Of a stretch of DNA of 64,000 bases, positions 17,824-26,059 are shown piece by piece. Location of the stretch: positions 1,178,001 to 1,242,000 of the forward strand of contig CAVTNM010000008.1 in assembly GCA_963736055.1 (NCBI GenBank), written 5' to 3'. The translations under genes and the position numbers were made by a program. The notes beneath the pieces were generated by a model. That model had not been told where the DNA came from. It did no database searches and saw only the letters and a program-made list of their open reading frames with translations. Position 1 is the first letter of the stretch. Each line of letters starts with the position of its first letter. The stretch is from AC-32 sp963736055 (GTDB taxonomy: Bacteria; Actinomycetota; Thermoleophilia; Gaiellales; Gaiellaceae).

Positions 17824-20585
17824 ATGGCCACCACGGCCGCCGACGTCGTCGGCAGACAACAGGAGCTCGCCGCCATCTCGGAGTTTCTCGAGGCGGAAGG
17901 GGCTCCCTGCGCTGTCGTCGTGGAAGGCGACCCGGGGATCGGGAAGACGACGGTCTGGCGGGCCGCGGTCGCCCGCGCGGAGGCCGCCGGGCTCGGCGTC
18001 CTCCGCGCGAGGCCGGCCGAGAGCGAGGCCAGGCTCGCGTTCTCGAGCCTCGCAGACCTCCTGGGCCCGACCCTCGAGGCGGTCGCCGCCGCGTTGCCGG
18101 CCCCGCAGCGCCGCGCGCTCGAGGCCGCGCTCCTGCTCGACGACTCGGGCGGAGGGCGCGCAGACCGGAGGGCAGTCGCCGCAGGGCTGCTGAGTGCGCT
18201 GCGGGCGCTGGCTGCGGAGAGGCCCGTGCTCGTCGCGATCGACGACGATCAATGGCTCGACCCGTCGTCGAAGGCCGCCCTCCAGTTCGCCTTACGCCGT
18301 CTGCGCGAGGAGCCCGTTGCGCTGCTCCTGGCACGCCGTCTAGACGGGCCGAGCGGCGTCGAGCAGGCGCTTCCGCCGGAGCGGCTCCTGCGCGTGCCGG
18401 TCGGCCCGCTCGAGTTCGTCGCGCTGAACGCGGTCTTGCACGAGCGCCTCGACTCCATCCTCTCGCGGCCCCTGCTGCGCCGCATCCACGAGCTCTCGGC
18501 GGCAACCCGTTCTACGCGTTGGAGCTGGCGCAGTCGCCCGGCCTGCTCGAGGAGGGAACACTGCCGCCGACCCTCGACTCGATCGTCCGCGGACGGCTGG
18601 CGGCGCTCCCAGAGCAGGCGCAGCTCGCCCTGCTCGTGGTCGCGGCTGCCTCGCAGCCGTCGGCGAAGCTGGTCGAGCAGGTCTTGGGTGACCCGGACGC
18701 GCTCGCGCCCGCGGAGGCCGGGGGCATCGTCGAGCTCGACCACGGCGACGTCAGCTTCACGCACCCCCTGCTTGCCTCGGGCGCCTACACCGCGGCCGAC
18801 CCAGCTCGCCGCCGCGAGGTGCACGGCCAGCTCGGTCGAATCGTCCGGGATCCGGAGGAGCGCGCGCGCCACCTGGCTGCGGCTGCTACCGGCCCGGACC
18901 CGAAGGTGGCGAACGCGCTCGAGCGCGGCGCCCAACGCGCGCGCGCCCGTGGTGCGCCCGCGGCCGCCGCCGATCTGAGCGAGGAGGCGGCGCAGCTCAC
19001 GCCGCCGGATCGTGGAGTCGACCGGAGACGCAGGCTCGCCGACGCCGGCTACTTCCACTTCGAGTCTGGCGACAGCCGGCGGGCGCTCGTCCTGCTCGAG
19101 GACGTCGCGGCAGAGCTCCCGGCGGGGGCCGAGCGAGCGGGCCTTCGAATACGGCTGGCGCGCGTGCGCTCCTACTCCGACGACCTGAGCGCGGCCACCG
19201 ACCTCTTCCTGCAGGCGGCTTCGGAGGCCGGCGCCGACCAGGCGCTGCTGGCCCGGGCGCACGAGGGCGCCGCGGCGCTGCTCTTCAGGCAGCGGACGCG
19301 GCTCGACGAGGCGGTCGAGCACGCACGTCGCGCTGCCGAGCTGGCGCGGGCGTGCGGCGACGACGCCCTGCTGGCGCTGGCCCTGAGCTCGCAGGTGTTG
19401 GCGGAGGCGACGCTCGGGCGACCCGAGGCCGGCGCGACGCTCGAGGCCGCGCTCGAGCTGCAGCCCGAGGTCGAGAACGAACGCATCCTGGCCCAGCCCG
19501 AGTTTGCGGCCGCGATCGCGTGGATGTGGTGGGAGCAGCCCGGCGGCGTCGGGCCGGCCGCGGAGAAGCTGATCGAGCGCGGCCTGGCGACCGGGGACGA
19601 GGGCTCGCTCGCCTACGTGTACGTGATGCTCGCCCAGGCGGAATGCCTCCTCGGTGACTTCGAGCAAGGGTGGCGGAACGCCGAGGCAGCCCGCGAGATC
19701 GCCGAGCAGGCGGGGCAGGAGGCGGTGGTCGGCTACGGGCTCGCCGTCCGGGCGCTCGCGGACGCGCACCGCGGCCGCGAGGATGCCGCCCGAGAGGCCG
19801 CCGGCCGGGCGCGCGAGCTCGGCCGGGCGACCGAGTTCACGCCGGTCACGCAGTTCGCGGGCGCGGCGCTCGGGTTGCTCGAGCTTTCGCTCGGCCACCC
19901 GGCCGAGGCGGCGGAGGAGCTCGCACCGATCGTGGCGCTGGCCCGCGCCGAAGGGATCGACGAGCCCGGCTTGACCCGCTACGTGCCAGACCAGGTCGAG
20001 GCGCTCGTCGAGCTGGGACGCCTCGAGGAGGCGCGCGGCCTGCTGGACTGGCACGAAGGCAACGCCGAACGGCTCGGCCGCCGCGGCGCGAAGGCCTCCG
20101 CCTACCGCTGCCGGGGGCTGCTGGCGGCGGCGGAGGGAAGGCTGGACGACGCGCTCGGAGCCTTCGAGCGGGCCGTCGCCGAGCACGACGCGGCGCCGCT
20201 GCCCTTCGACCGGGCCAGGACCCTGCTCGTCCAGGGCGCCGCGCTGCGCCGCGCCAAGCGCAAGGCCGACGCCCGCGACACGCTCGAGCAGGCCGTGGCC
20301 GCGTTCGACGAGCTCTCCGCAACAGCGTTCGCCAAGCGAGCGCGCGACGAGCTGGCGCGCACCGGCGGGCGCCGCCGGTCGGAAGGCGGTCTCACCGCCA
20401 CCGAGCGCCAGATCGCCGAGCTGGTCGCCGAGGGCCGCTCGAACAAGGAGGTCGCAGCGGCACTGTTCGTGACGGTGAAGACGGTCGAGGCGAACCTCTC
20501 GCGCGTTTACGCCAAGCTGGGGCTCCGGTCGCGCGCCGACCTCGCACGGCACATCGCAGCGGGCAACCCTGCCGCGAAACCGTAG
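17824..20585 (+). CDS. STAND-type LuxR family transcriptional regulator (frameshifted)
   Basis: ~920-residue paralogue of the regulator at 12221 with the same layout. The start is D-V-V-G-R-Q-Q-E-L. Walker A G-D-P-G-I-G-K-T lies near residue 39 and Walker B L-V-A-I-D-D-D-Q-W-L near 138; a long helical repeat region and a C-terminal LuxR helix-turn-helix follow (L-T-A-T-E-R-Q-I-A...S-N-K-E-V-A...T-V-E-A-N-L-S-R-V-Y-A-K-L-G). The frame changes at about 18497-18502, where one G is missing before G-G-N-P-F-Y. Restoring it joins H-E-L-S to G-G-N-P-F-Y-A-L-E-L. A TAGCAT box is 14 nt before the ATG. The stop overlaps the AGGG box of the next promoter, so it may control the cassettes that follow. Confidence 0.85.
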
Positions 20586-20626
20586 GGATTCCCCCGATTT
20601 CTTTCGGCCTTCCGGGCCCGTAGCGT
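20583..20626 (+). promoter_or_regulatory. AGGG-box promoter (copy B) of the first duplicated cassette
   Basis: TAGGGATTCCCCCGATTT begins at 20583, overlapping the regulator stop. The -10 box TAGCGT (20621-20626) starts exactly 38 bp later and ends 6 nt before an ATG at 20633. The upstream motif is nearly the same as at 21126. Confidence 0.6.
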
Positions 20627-20659
20627 CGAGGCATGACACGCCAGAGGAAAGGAAGAGCC

Positions 20660-21067
20660 ATGTACAAGCGATTCCTCATCTCGATGACCGTCATCGTCGC
20701 GTTCAGCCTGGCGATCTTCGTACAGGCCGGCTCGGCCAAGCCGATCCCGGGCATCCAGCCCATGAGCTCGCAGCAGGAGCCGTCCCAGGCACCCTCGGGC
20801 ATGAACAACGCCGAGTTCCACGCCCTGATGATCAGAAGCGAAGCACTCAACCAAAAGTACGGCGTCGTGCAGTCGAGGCCGATCGTGAGCGAGAAGATCG
20901 GCGGGCTGGAGCTGCCGCCGCCGTCGACGACGCAAGTCGCGACCTCCGGGAGCGATTTCGACTGGGGCGATGCCGGGATCGGAGCCGGCGTCGTCTTCGG
21001 AACGATGCTTCTTGGCGCCGGGCTGCTGCTGACGGTTCGGCGGCGCGGCTACCCGATCGCCCATTAG
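20660..21067 (+). CDS. Secreted or membrane-anchored hypothetical protein (copy 1 of tandem pair)
   Basis: 135 residues from ATG 20660: a signal-like hydrophobic segment (~5-25), a polar middle, the conserved R-S-E-A-L-N-Q-K-Y-G block (~62), V-S-E-K-I-G-G-L (~80), then F-D-W-G-D-A-G-I-G-A-G and a C-terminal hydrophobic helix ending in Arg residues. The two hydrophobic ends suggest an exported loop tethered at the C-terminus. No known domain is recognised. A second in-frame ATG at 20633 adds nine basic residues and sits 6 nt after the -10 box; ATG 20660 has an AGGAAAGGAAG Shine-Dalgarno. Paralogue of 21202-21615. Confidence 0.75.
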   Translation: MYKRFLISMTVIVAFSLAIFVQAGSAKPIPGIQPMSSQQEPSQAPSGMNNAEFHALMIRSEALNQKYGVVQSRPIVSEKIGGLELPPPSTTQVATSGSDFDWGDAGIGAGVVFGTMLLGAGLLLTVRRRGYPIAH

Positions 21068-21084
21068 GGAACGTCGTCACCTGC

Positions 21085-21110
21085 GAAGAGGCCGCTCCGG
21101 CGGCCTCTTC
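21085..21110 (+). terminator. Hairpin terminator after copy 1
   Basis: The stem GAAGAGGCCGC pairs with GCGGCCTCTTC across a TCCG loop. The same 26 bases recur at 21635-21660, so the terminator was duplicated with its gene. Confidence 0.7.
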
Positions 21111-21125
21111 GTCGTGGGCAAACGG

Positions 21126-21169
21126 TAGGGATTTCTCCGATTTCCTTCCCGGTCGCCCGGTCGTACCGT
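21126..21169 (+). promoter_or_regulatory. AGGG-box promoter (copy C) of the second duplicated cassette
   Basis: TAGGGATTTCTCCGATTT begins at 21126 and the -10 box TACCGT at 21164, again 38 bp apart. The box ends 6 nt before ATG 21176, which opens a short upstream ORF. Confidence 0.6.
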
Positions 21170-21175
21170 CACGCC

Positions 21176-21205
21176 ATGAGCACGCATCGAAGGAGGAAGC
21201 GATGA
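21176..21205 (+). CDS. Nine-codon upstream ORF overlapping copy 2 (possible leader peptide)
   Basis: ATG 21176 is at the predicted transcription start and encodes M-S-T-H-R-R-R-K-R before TGA. The stop overlaps the next ATG as ATGA, and the GGAGG for the main gene lies inside it. In copy 1 the matching stretch is one base longer and stays in frame. Translation is inferred, not shown. Confidence 0.35.
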   Translation: MSTHRRRKR

Positions 21206-21615
21206 TCACCCGGACCCTCAAGAGCCTGTTGATCGCCCTGACACTCGTTCTCGTCGTTCCCACCGGAACCGCCCTCGCGATGCAGGTGAGCGACGGCAGT
21301 GCATTCTCCGGCCAGTCCTCGCCGCCGCAGGTCGGCCCCACCAGCGCCGAGCTGCGAGCGCTGCTGCTCCGGAGCGAGGCGCTCAATCAGAAGTACGGCC
21401 TCGGCCAGTACAAGCTGCCCGCGGTCGTCGTGAGCGAGAAGACGGCCGGTCTGCAGCAGCCGGCGCAGAGCGAGCCAAGCGTCGTCGCCTCGAGCGGCGG
21501 CAACTTCAACTGGAGCGACGCCGGGATCGGAGCCGGCATCGTGGCGGCTGGGATTCTCGTCGGGCTCGGCGCCGCTGCGGCGGTTCGCCACCGGCACCAC
21601 CCGCTCCCGCACTAG
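21202..21615 (+). CDS. Secreted or membrane-anchored hypothetical protein (copy 2 of tandem pair)
   Basis: 137 residues, paralogue of the gene at 20660. It has a hydrophobic signal segment (~7-28), the shared R-S-E-A-L-N-Q-K-Y-G-L block, V-S-E-K-T-A-G-L, then F-N-W-S-D-A-G-I-G-A-G, a C-terminal hydrophobic helix and a His/Arg-rich end. The Shine-Dalgarno GGAGG lies inside the upstream short ORF. Promoter, gene and terminator together repeat the unit at 20583-21110. Function unknown; such proteins look typical of Thermoleophilia, which is inference. Confidence 0.75.
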   Translation: MITRTLKSLLIALTLVLVVPTGTALAMQVSDGSAFSGQSSPPQVGPTSAELRALLLRSEALNQKYGLGQYKLPAVVVSEKTAGLQQPAQSEPSVVASSGGNFNWSDAGIGAGIVAAGILVGLGAAAAVRHRHHPLPH

Positions 21616-21634
21616 GCCCGCCACTTCAGGGATC

Positions 21635-21660
21635 GAAGAGGCCGCTCCGGCGGCCTCTTC
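21635..21660. terminator. Hairpin terminator after copy 2, shared with the opposing gene
   Basis: Identical to 21085-21110. It ends one base before the 3' end of the minus-strand methyltransferase/MTHFR gene, so it can serve both convergent transcripts. Confidence 0.7.
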
Positions 21661-21661
21661 G

Positions 21662-23476
21662 CTACGCGAGAAGGTCGAGCGCCGCCTCGGGCTGCTTGAA
21701 CGGCGGGATCACGTAGACGCCCGCGACCTTCTCGCGCGCCTGCGCGTAGAGCTCCCGCGCGAGCGCGAGCCCTTCTGCGCCTGCGTTCGCGCCTGCCCGC
21801 TCCAGCCGCCGCTGCACCTCCTCCGGCACGACGATCCCGGGCACCTCGTTGTGCAGCCGAACCGCGAGCTGGTAGGTGCGCACGTAGAAGATCCCGAGCA
21901 GCACGGGCACGGGCCAGCCGCCGATCAGCTCCTCGAAGCTGTCGAGGTACGAGAGGTCGAAGAGCGCCTGGGTCATCGCGAACTGCGCTCCGGCCTCGAT
22001 CTTGAGGCTGAACCGCTCGGCCTCGGTCTCGAGGTCGTCCGCGGACGGGTTCACCGCGACGCCCAGGAAGAACGAGGTCGGCGCGTCGATCCCCTTGCCG
22101 TTGTAGTCCTCGCCGTTGTTCAACTTCGTGACCACGTGCGAGAGGCCGATGGAGTCCACCTCGTACACGCCGCGCGAGCCCGGGTAGTCCCCGATCTCGG
22201 GCGGGTCGCCCGTGACCGAGAGAACGTTCCGCACTCCCTCCGCGTGGGCGCCGAGGAGCTGCGACTCGAGCCCCATGATCGACGTGTCGCGCGGTGTGAG
22301 GTGCGGGATCGTCTCCAGCTCGCAGTCGCGCTCGATCGCCACAGCGGCCATGAGCGCGTTCGCCCGGGCGCGGGCCATGGGGTTGTCGTTGATGTCGACG
22401 AAGCCGACCTTCCCGGACGCCTTGAGCGTGCGGGCGACGCTCAGCATCGAGTCGTAGGTGCCGCCCTTGGGTGGGTCGAGCTCGACGCAGGTGACCCACT
22501 CGCCGGCTCGCAGCATGCGCGCGAGGCCGGTCTCCTCCGGCCCTCTGCCGAGCCGCGGCTCCGGCAGCTCGCGCTCCAGCACGTCGAGCGGCGCGCTGGG
22601 CTCGCGCTCCTCTTCGACCGCCGAGGCGATCGCGGCGATCTCGAGCGGTGTCGTGCCGCAGCAGCCGCCGATCAGGCGCGCGCCGAGCCGCCGCGCGTGG
22701 GCCGCGAACTCGGCGAAGTACTCAGGCGTCGCGTGCGGGTAGATGACCCGGCCTCCGCTCAGGCTGGCGAGCCCGACGTTGGGGAGCGCTGCAAGCGGAG
22801 GCCCGTCGTCCCCGCCCATCGCCTCGAGCGCGGCCAGCGCCGCGTGGAGCCCGGCGCCGTGGTTCGCGCCGATCGCGGCCAGCTCGAGCGGCCGCAGGCG
22901 CTGGGCGGCATCGGCTGCGGTGACGCCTGCCAGCGTCTCGGCTCCCTCGTCGAAGGTCAGGGTGGCGACGATCGGCAGGGACGAAACCCCGCGCACAGCC
23001 TCGATCGCGGTCTCGAGCTCCTCGAGCTCGTAGAAGGTCTCGATCATGAACAGGTCGACGCCGCGCCCGTCCAGCAGCTGGGCCTGCTCGGCGAAGATCT
23101 CGCCTCGTTCCTCCGGAGGAACTCCGGCGAGATCGCCCAGGGGGCCGATCGAGCCGGCGATGAAGACCTCGCGGCCCGAGACCTCGCGAGCCTCGCGCGC
23201 GAGCTTGACGCCCGCGCCGTTGATGCGCTCGAACTCGTCCTCGAGGTAGTGCTGGGCCAGCTTGCGCCGGTTGGCGCCGAAGGTGTTCGTCTCGATCAGG
23301 CTCGCGCCCGCGCGGATGAAGCTCGTGTGCAATGTCACGACGCTCTCCGGCGAGCGGATGTTGGCCTCCTCGGGGCAGCGGAGCCGTGGCACCGCGCTCG
23401 AGATCAGCACACCCATGCCGCCGTCCCCCACGACGATGGGACCAGCGGCGAGACGGTCCTGAAAACGGCTTTCCAT
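21662..23476 (-). CDS. Bifunctional homocysteine S-methyltransferase / methylenetetrahydrofolate reductase
   Basis: 604 residues with two catalytic domains. Residues ~1-295 form a homocysteine S-methyltransferase (V-V-G-D-G-G-M-G start, E-T-N-T-F-G-A-N, C-terminal zinc pair in G-G-C-C-G-T-T). Residues ~320-600 form an MTHFR flavoprotein (C-V-E-L-D-P-P-K-G, V-T-G-D-P-P near 420). The pair links folate one-carbon units to methionine synthesis, as in Bacillus YitJ. Oddity: the usual first zinc ligand in G-x-N-C is His here (G-A-N-H-G-A-G). The ATG follows a minus-strand TAGAGT box by 9 nt. A long structured region lies upstream at 23521-23846. Confidence 0.9.
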   Translation of the reverse strand: MESRFQDRLAAGPIVVGDGGMGVLISSAVPRLRCPEEANIRSPESVVTLHTSFIRAGASLIETNTFGANRRKLAQHYLEDEFERINGAGVKLAREAREVSGREVFIAGSIGPLGDLAGVPPEERGEIFAEQAQLLDGRGVDLFMIETFYELEELETAIEAVRGVSSLPIVATLTFDEGAETLAGVTAADAAQRLRPLELAAIGANHGAGLHAALAALEAMGGDDGPPLAALPNVGLASLSGGRVIYPHATPEYFAEFAAHARRLGARLIGGCCGTTPLEIAAIASAVEEEREPSAPLDVLERELPEPRLGRGPEETGLARMLRAGEWVTCVELDPPKGGTYDSMLSVARTLKASGKVGFVDINDNPMARARANALMAAVAIERDCELETIPHLTPRDTSIMGLESQLLGAHAEGVRNVLSVTGDPPEIGDYPGSRGVYEVDSIGLSHVVTKLNNGEDYNGKGIDAPTSFFLGVAVNPSADDLETEAERFSLKIEAGAQFAMTQALFDLSYLDSFEELIGGWPVPVLLGIFYVRTYQLAVRLHNEVPGIVVPEEVQRRLERAGANAGAEGLALARELYAQAREKVAGVYVIPPFKQPEAALDLLA

Positions 23477-23485
23477 GCGGGTTCG

Positions 23486-23491
23486 ACTCTA
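23486..23491 (-). promoter_or_regulatory. -10 box TAGAGT of the methyltransferase/MTHFR gene
   Basis: Minus-strand TAGAGT ends 9 nt before ATG 23476. If used, the transcript would start near the ATG and exclude the structured region further upstream. Confidence 0.35.
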
Positions 23492-23520
23492 CTTGCGAGT
23501 GAAGTGAGCTAGTCAACCGT

Positions 23521-23846
23521 GAACGAGGGATAGATCAAGCGACCCCGGTCATCGATACTCCATCTGCAAGCGACAGAGCGCCCCGATGCGGCGGGGGCAG
23601 CTCATCGAAACGGAGCGGGCCCGATGCGGCGGGGCCCTCCGACCAAGCTACGGAGTGGGCCCGATGCGGCGGGGCCCTCCGGAGATGTATGCGGCTCTCT
23701 CTCACGGGAGACTCAGGCGGGCCCGGGCGGCGGGCCCGCCTGTAGTTCTGCTGGGACTCAAGCAGCGGCCCGGAAGTGCCGATCCCGGCTAGGACTCCTT
23801 CTGCCGGGGACTGACGGCAATCATCCTGCGGCGTTCGGAGTTTTCA
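23521..23846. other. Gene-free, highly structured region between two minus-strand genes
   Basis: No convincing coding frame is present on either strand. It holds two 30-bp direct repeats, a shorter third copy at 23581, and a perfect 12-bp hairpin (CAGGCGGGCCCG arm, 23714-23742). Motifs of cobalamin, SAM, SAH, TPP, FMN and THF riboswitches were looked for by eye and not found. It may be an untranslated leader of the MTHFR gene or an independent RNA. Confidence 0.4.
23611..23680. repeat. Two 30-bp direct repeats, period 40
   Basis: 23611-23640 and 23651-23680 differ at one position. Each contains GGGCCC, then GATGCGGC, then GGGGCCC, so each can fold to a hairpin. A partial third unit (CCCCGATGCGGCGGGGGC) starts at 23581. 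Confidence 0.7.
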
Positions 23847-23870
23847 GACGGCGGGTCTCGGCCCGCCGTC
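23847..23870 (-). terminator. Hairpin terminator of the SDR gene
   Basis: The stem GACGGCGGG pairs with CCCGCCGTC around a 6-nt loop, starting about 10 nt after the SDR stop on the minus strand. The T-run is weak. Confidence 0.5.
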
Positions 23871-23879
23871 GGCTTCTCC

Positions 23880-24641
23880 TCAGTCGTGGACGACGCGGCC
23901 TTCCATCCCGCCGGCGACCGTCACGACCTGGCCGGTGATGTGGCCGGAGAGCTCGTCCGAGGCGAGCGTGACCACCACCCGGGCGACATCCTCCGGTTGC
24001 GCGACCTTTCGCAGCGGCATCGTGCGCGTCACCCGTTCGAGTGTCTCCGGGGTCAGCGAGGAGCGCGTCATGGGTGATTGCGTCCAGCCGGGCGCCACCG
24101 TGTTCACGCGCGCGCGGGGGGCGACCCGAACGACCTCGTTCTTCAGGCTCAACAGGAGGCCGTGGACGATGGCCGACTTGGCCGCAGCGTAGTCGGCGTG
24201 ACCGGCCTCGCCGAAGAGCCCGGCAGTCGAGCCGACGAGCACGAGGCTGCCGTGGCCGCTGCGCTCCACGCCGCGCAGGAAACCCCGCACGGTCAGGAAG
24301 GTGGCCGTGAGGTTCGCCCGCACGGTCGCCTCCCAGCGCTCGAGCGGGAGCTGCCAGACCGGCACGTCCTCCTCCGGCCAGACACCGGCCACAGCCGCAC
24401 AGACGTCCAGAGGGCCGGCGACCTCGAAGAGCCGCTCCGCCTCCGCCTCGTCGGTGAGGTCGGCGCCGAGCGAGAGCGCGCCGCCGAGCTCCTTCGCCAC
24501 GGCTTCGGCCCGCTCCCGACCTCGGTGGTAGTGGACGACGACCTCACAGCCCTCGGCCGCGAAAGCGCGGGCGCAGGCCGAGCCGATCCCGCCGGAAGCC
24601 CCGGTGACGAGCACGCGCTTGCCTTCGAGCCCGCTCTCCAC
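23880..24641 (-). CDS. Short-chain dehydrogenase/reductase (FabG-like)
   Basis: 253-residue Rossmann-fold oxidoreductase. The cofactor motif is T-G-A-S-G-G-I-G near residue 12, the catalytic set includes S in V-G-S-T-A-G and Y-A-A-A-K near 150, and it ends with the G-Q-V-V-T-V-A-G-G-M segment of FabG-like enzymes. H-Y-H-R-G-R after beta-2 suggests NADP(H). GTG 24641 was chosen over the longer frame because TAGCCT lies 8 nt before it. Divergent from the DppA-like gene with a 19-bp gap. Substrate unknown. Confidence 0.8.
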   Translation of the reverse strand: MESGLEGKRVLVTGASGGIGSACARAFAAEGCEVVVHYHRGRERAEAVAKELGGALSLGADLTDEAEAERLFEVAGPLDVCAAVAGVWPEEDVPVWQLPLERWEATVRANLTATFLTVRGFLRGVERSGHGSLVLVGSTAGLFGEAGHADYAAAKSAIVHGLLLSLKNEVVRVAPRARVNTVAPGWTQSPMTRSSLTPETLERVTRTMPLRKVAQPEDVARVVVTLASDELSGHITGQVVTVAGGMEGRVVHD

Positions 24642-24649
24642 GACGTGAG

Positions 24650-24655
24650 AGGCTA
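24650..24655 (-). promoter_or_regulatory. -10 box TAGCCT of the SDR gene
   Basis: Minus-strand TAGCCT ends 8 nt before GTG 24641. It lies in the 19-bp gap to the divergent aminopeptidase gene. Confidence 0.4.
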
Positions 24656-24660
24656 CAAGC

Positions 24661-25470
24661 GTGAGGGTCTTCGTCATCAGCGACATGGAGGGCGTGTCCG
24701 GGATCGCCACTCCCTTCCAGACCAATGCAGGCGAGGGGCTGTACGAGGAGGGACGCCGGCTCTACACCGAGGAGATCAACGCCGCCGTCCGGGGCGCCAA
24801 GTCCGCGGGCGCGACCGAGGTCGTCGTGATGGACTGCCACGGCGCCGGCAAGGGCTACGACTTCAACTCGCTGATCGCCGAGGAGCTCGACCCCTTCTGC
24901 GAGTTCGTCGTCCAGGAGGAGTGGACCGAGTACACCGGGTTCCTCGAGGACGGCGTGGACGCTGCCCTCTTCGTCGGCATGCACGCCATGGCGGGGGCGC
25001 GTGACGGCCTCCTGAACCACACCGTCTCCGGCTCCGACTTCCAGAACCTCTGGTTCAACGGCACCCAGGTAGGGGAGACGGGCATCAACGCGGCTCTTTG
25101 CGGCACCTGGGGCTGCCCGGTGCTGCTGGTCACCGGCGACGGCGCGGCCTGCCGCGAGGGCAAAGAGCTGCTCGGCGACGGGGTCACGACGGTTCAGGTG
25201 AAGCAGGGCCTCGCAGTGAAGAGCGCGAGGATGCTCGCGCCCAAGCGGGCCCGCGAGCTCGTCGAGGCGGGCGCGAAGCAGGCGCTCTCCGACCTGAAGG
25301 CGGTTCGGCCCTACGACCCGGGCAAGCCCTGCGAGATCAAGGTCGAGTACAAGTGGACGGGGCCGCCCGACAAGCTCCGGTACCGCGCCGGCGTCGAGCT
25401 CATCGATTCGCGCACGCTCGTCTCCCGGGCCGACGACTGGTGGACGGCGTGGAAGCAGTTCTTCTTCTGA
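24661..25470 (+). CDS. M55 family D-aminopeptidase (DppA-like)
   Basis: 269-residue zinc peptidase. The N-terminal V-I-S-D-M-E-G-V carries the Asp and Glu ligands, D-C-H-G-A-G (~60) and V-G-M-H-A-M-A-G (~103) give the His ligands, and G-E-T-G-I-N (~131) the catalytic Glu. This is the full M55 set. Bacillus DppA cleaves D-Ala-D-Ala and related D-peptides and forms decamers. The gene is followed within 8 nt by a cyclodeaminase-like gene, probably one transcript. Confidence 0.85.
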   Translation: MRVFVISDMEGVSGIATPFQTNAGEGLYEEGRRLYTEEINAAVRGAKSAGATEVVVMDCHGAGKGYDFNSLIAEELDPFCEFVVQEEWTEYTGFLEDGVDAALFVGMHAMAGARDGLLNHTVSGSDFQNLWFNGTQVGETGINAALCGTWGCPVLLVTGDGAACREGKELLGDGVTTVQVKQGLAVKSARMLAPKRARELVEAGAKQALSDLKAVRPYDPGKPCEIKVEYKWTGPPDKLRYRAGVELIDSRTLVSRADDWWTAWKQFFF

Positions 25471-25477
25471 GGCGCTG

Positions 25478-26029
25478 ATGACGGAGTCCTCACTCGCCCG
25501 CGAGCTCGTCGAGAAGGTCTCCTCGGAGGAGGCGGTGCCGGGCTCGGGGTGGGTCGCGGGCATCTCCGCCGCGCTGGCCGCCTCGCTGGTCGTCAAGAGC
25601 GCCGCCCGCTCGGAGGGCTGGACCGGCGCCGAAGGAGCGAGGGTGCAAGCGATCGACCTGCGCGACCGCCTGCTCGCGCTCGCCCAGCAGGACGCGCTGG
25701 CGTACGAGCGGGCGCTGACGTCGCTGGAGCGGCGCGACTCGGGGCTCGCGCGCGCGCTCGCGAAGGCTGCCGAGGTTCCGCTTGCGATCGTCGAGACCGC
25801 GGCCGACGCCTCGTTCCTCGCGGCCGAGGCAGCCGAGCGCGCAGACGGCTCCGCCCGGGCAGACGCCGCGGCCGCCGCCTGCCTGGCGGCCGGTGCCGCC
25901 CAGGCCGCATCCCGCCTCGTGGAGATCAACCTGTCGACCGTGGCCGACGACGAACGCCTGGAGCGTGCGCGCCGAGCGGCGGAAGCCGCCTTCGAAGCGG
26001 CCCAGCGCGCCCTGGCCGCCGAGATCTAG
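25478..26029 (+). CDS. Cyclodeaminase/cyclohydrolase family protein (FTCD C-terminal-like)
   Basis: 183-residue all-helical protein very rich in Ala. The V-P-G-S-G-W-V-A-G-I-S-A-A-L-A-A-S-L-V segment near residue 20 is the glycine-rich start of the formimidoyltetrahydrofolate cyclodeaminase family, which in full enzymes converts 5-formimino-THF to methenyl-THF. Free-standing copies in bacteria are often of unproven activity. It follows the DppA-like gene closely and may share its transcript. Confidence 0.7.
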   Translation: MTESSLARELVEKVSSEEAVPGSGWVAGISAALAASLVVKSAARSEGWTGAEGARVQAIDLRDRLLALAQQDALAYERALTSLERRDSGLARALAKAAEVPLAIVETAADASFLAAEAAERADGSARADAAAAACLAAGAAQAASRLVEINLSTVADDERLERARRAAEAAFEAAQRALAAEI

Positions 26030-26045
26030 CAGCAACTCGGTGCTC

Positions 26046-26051
26046 TAGGCT
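26046..26051 (+). promoter_or_regulatory. -10 box TAGGCT, leaderless start
   Basis: TAGGCT ends 8 nt before ATG 26060 of the antiporter gene, with no Shine-Dalgarno sequence between. Confidence 0.45.
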
Positions 26052-26059
26052 CGGCCTCG

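Noticed and set aside
23611..23680. CRISPR array
   Set aside because: Only two near-identical 30-bp units with a 10-bp spacer and GC hairpin character; no cas genes in the window.
23521..23846. A known riboswitch (cobalamin, SAM, SAH, TPP, FMN, THF, glycine, c-di-AMP) before the MTHFR gene
   Set aside because: None of the diagnostic core motifs could be found by eye on either strand. The CCGTCAG stretch is too short to support a c-di-AMP aptamer.
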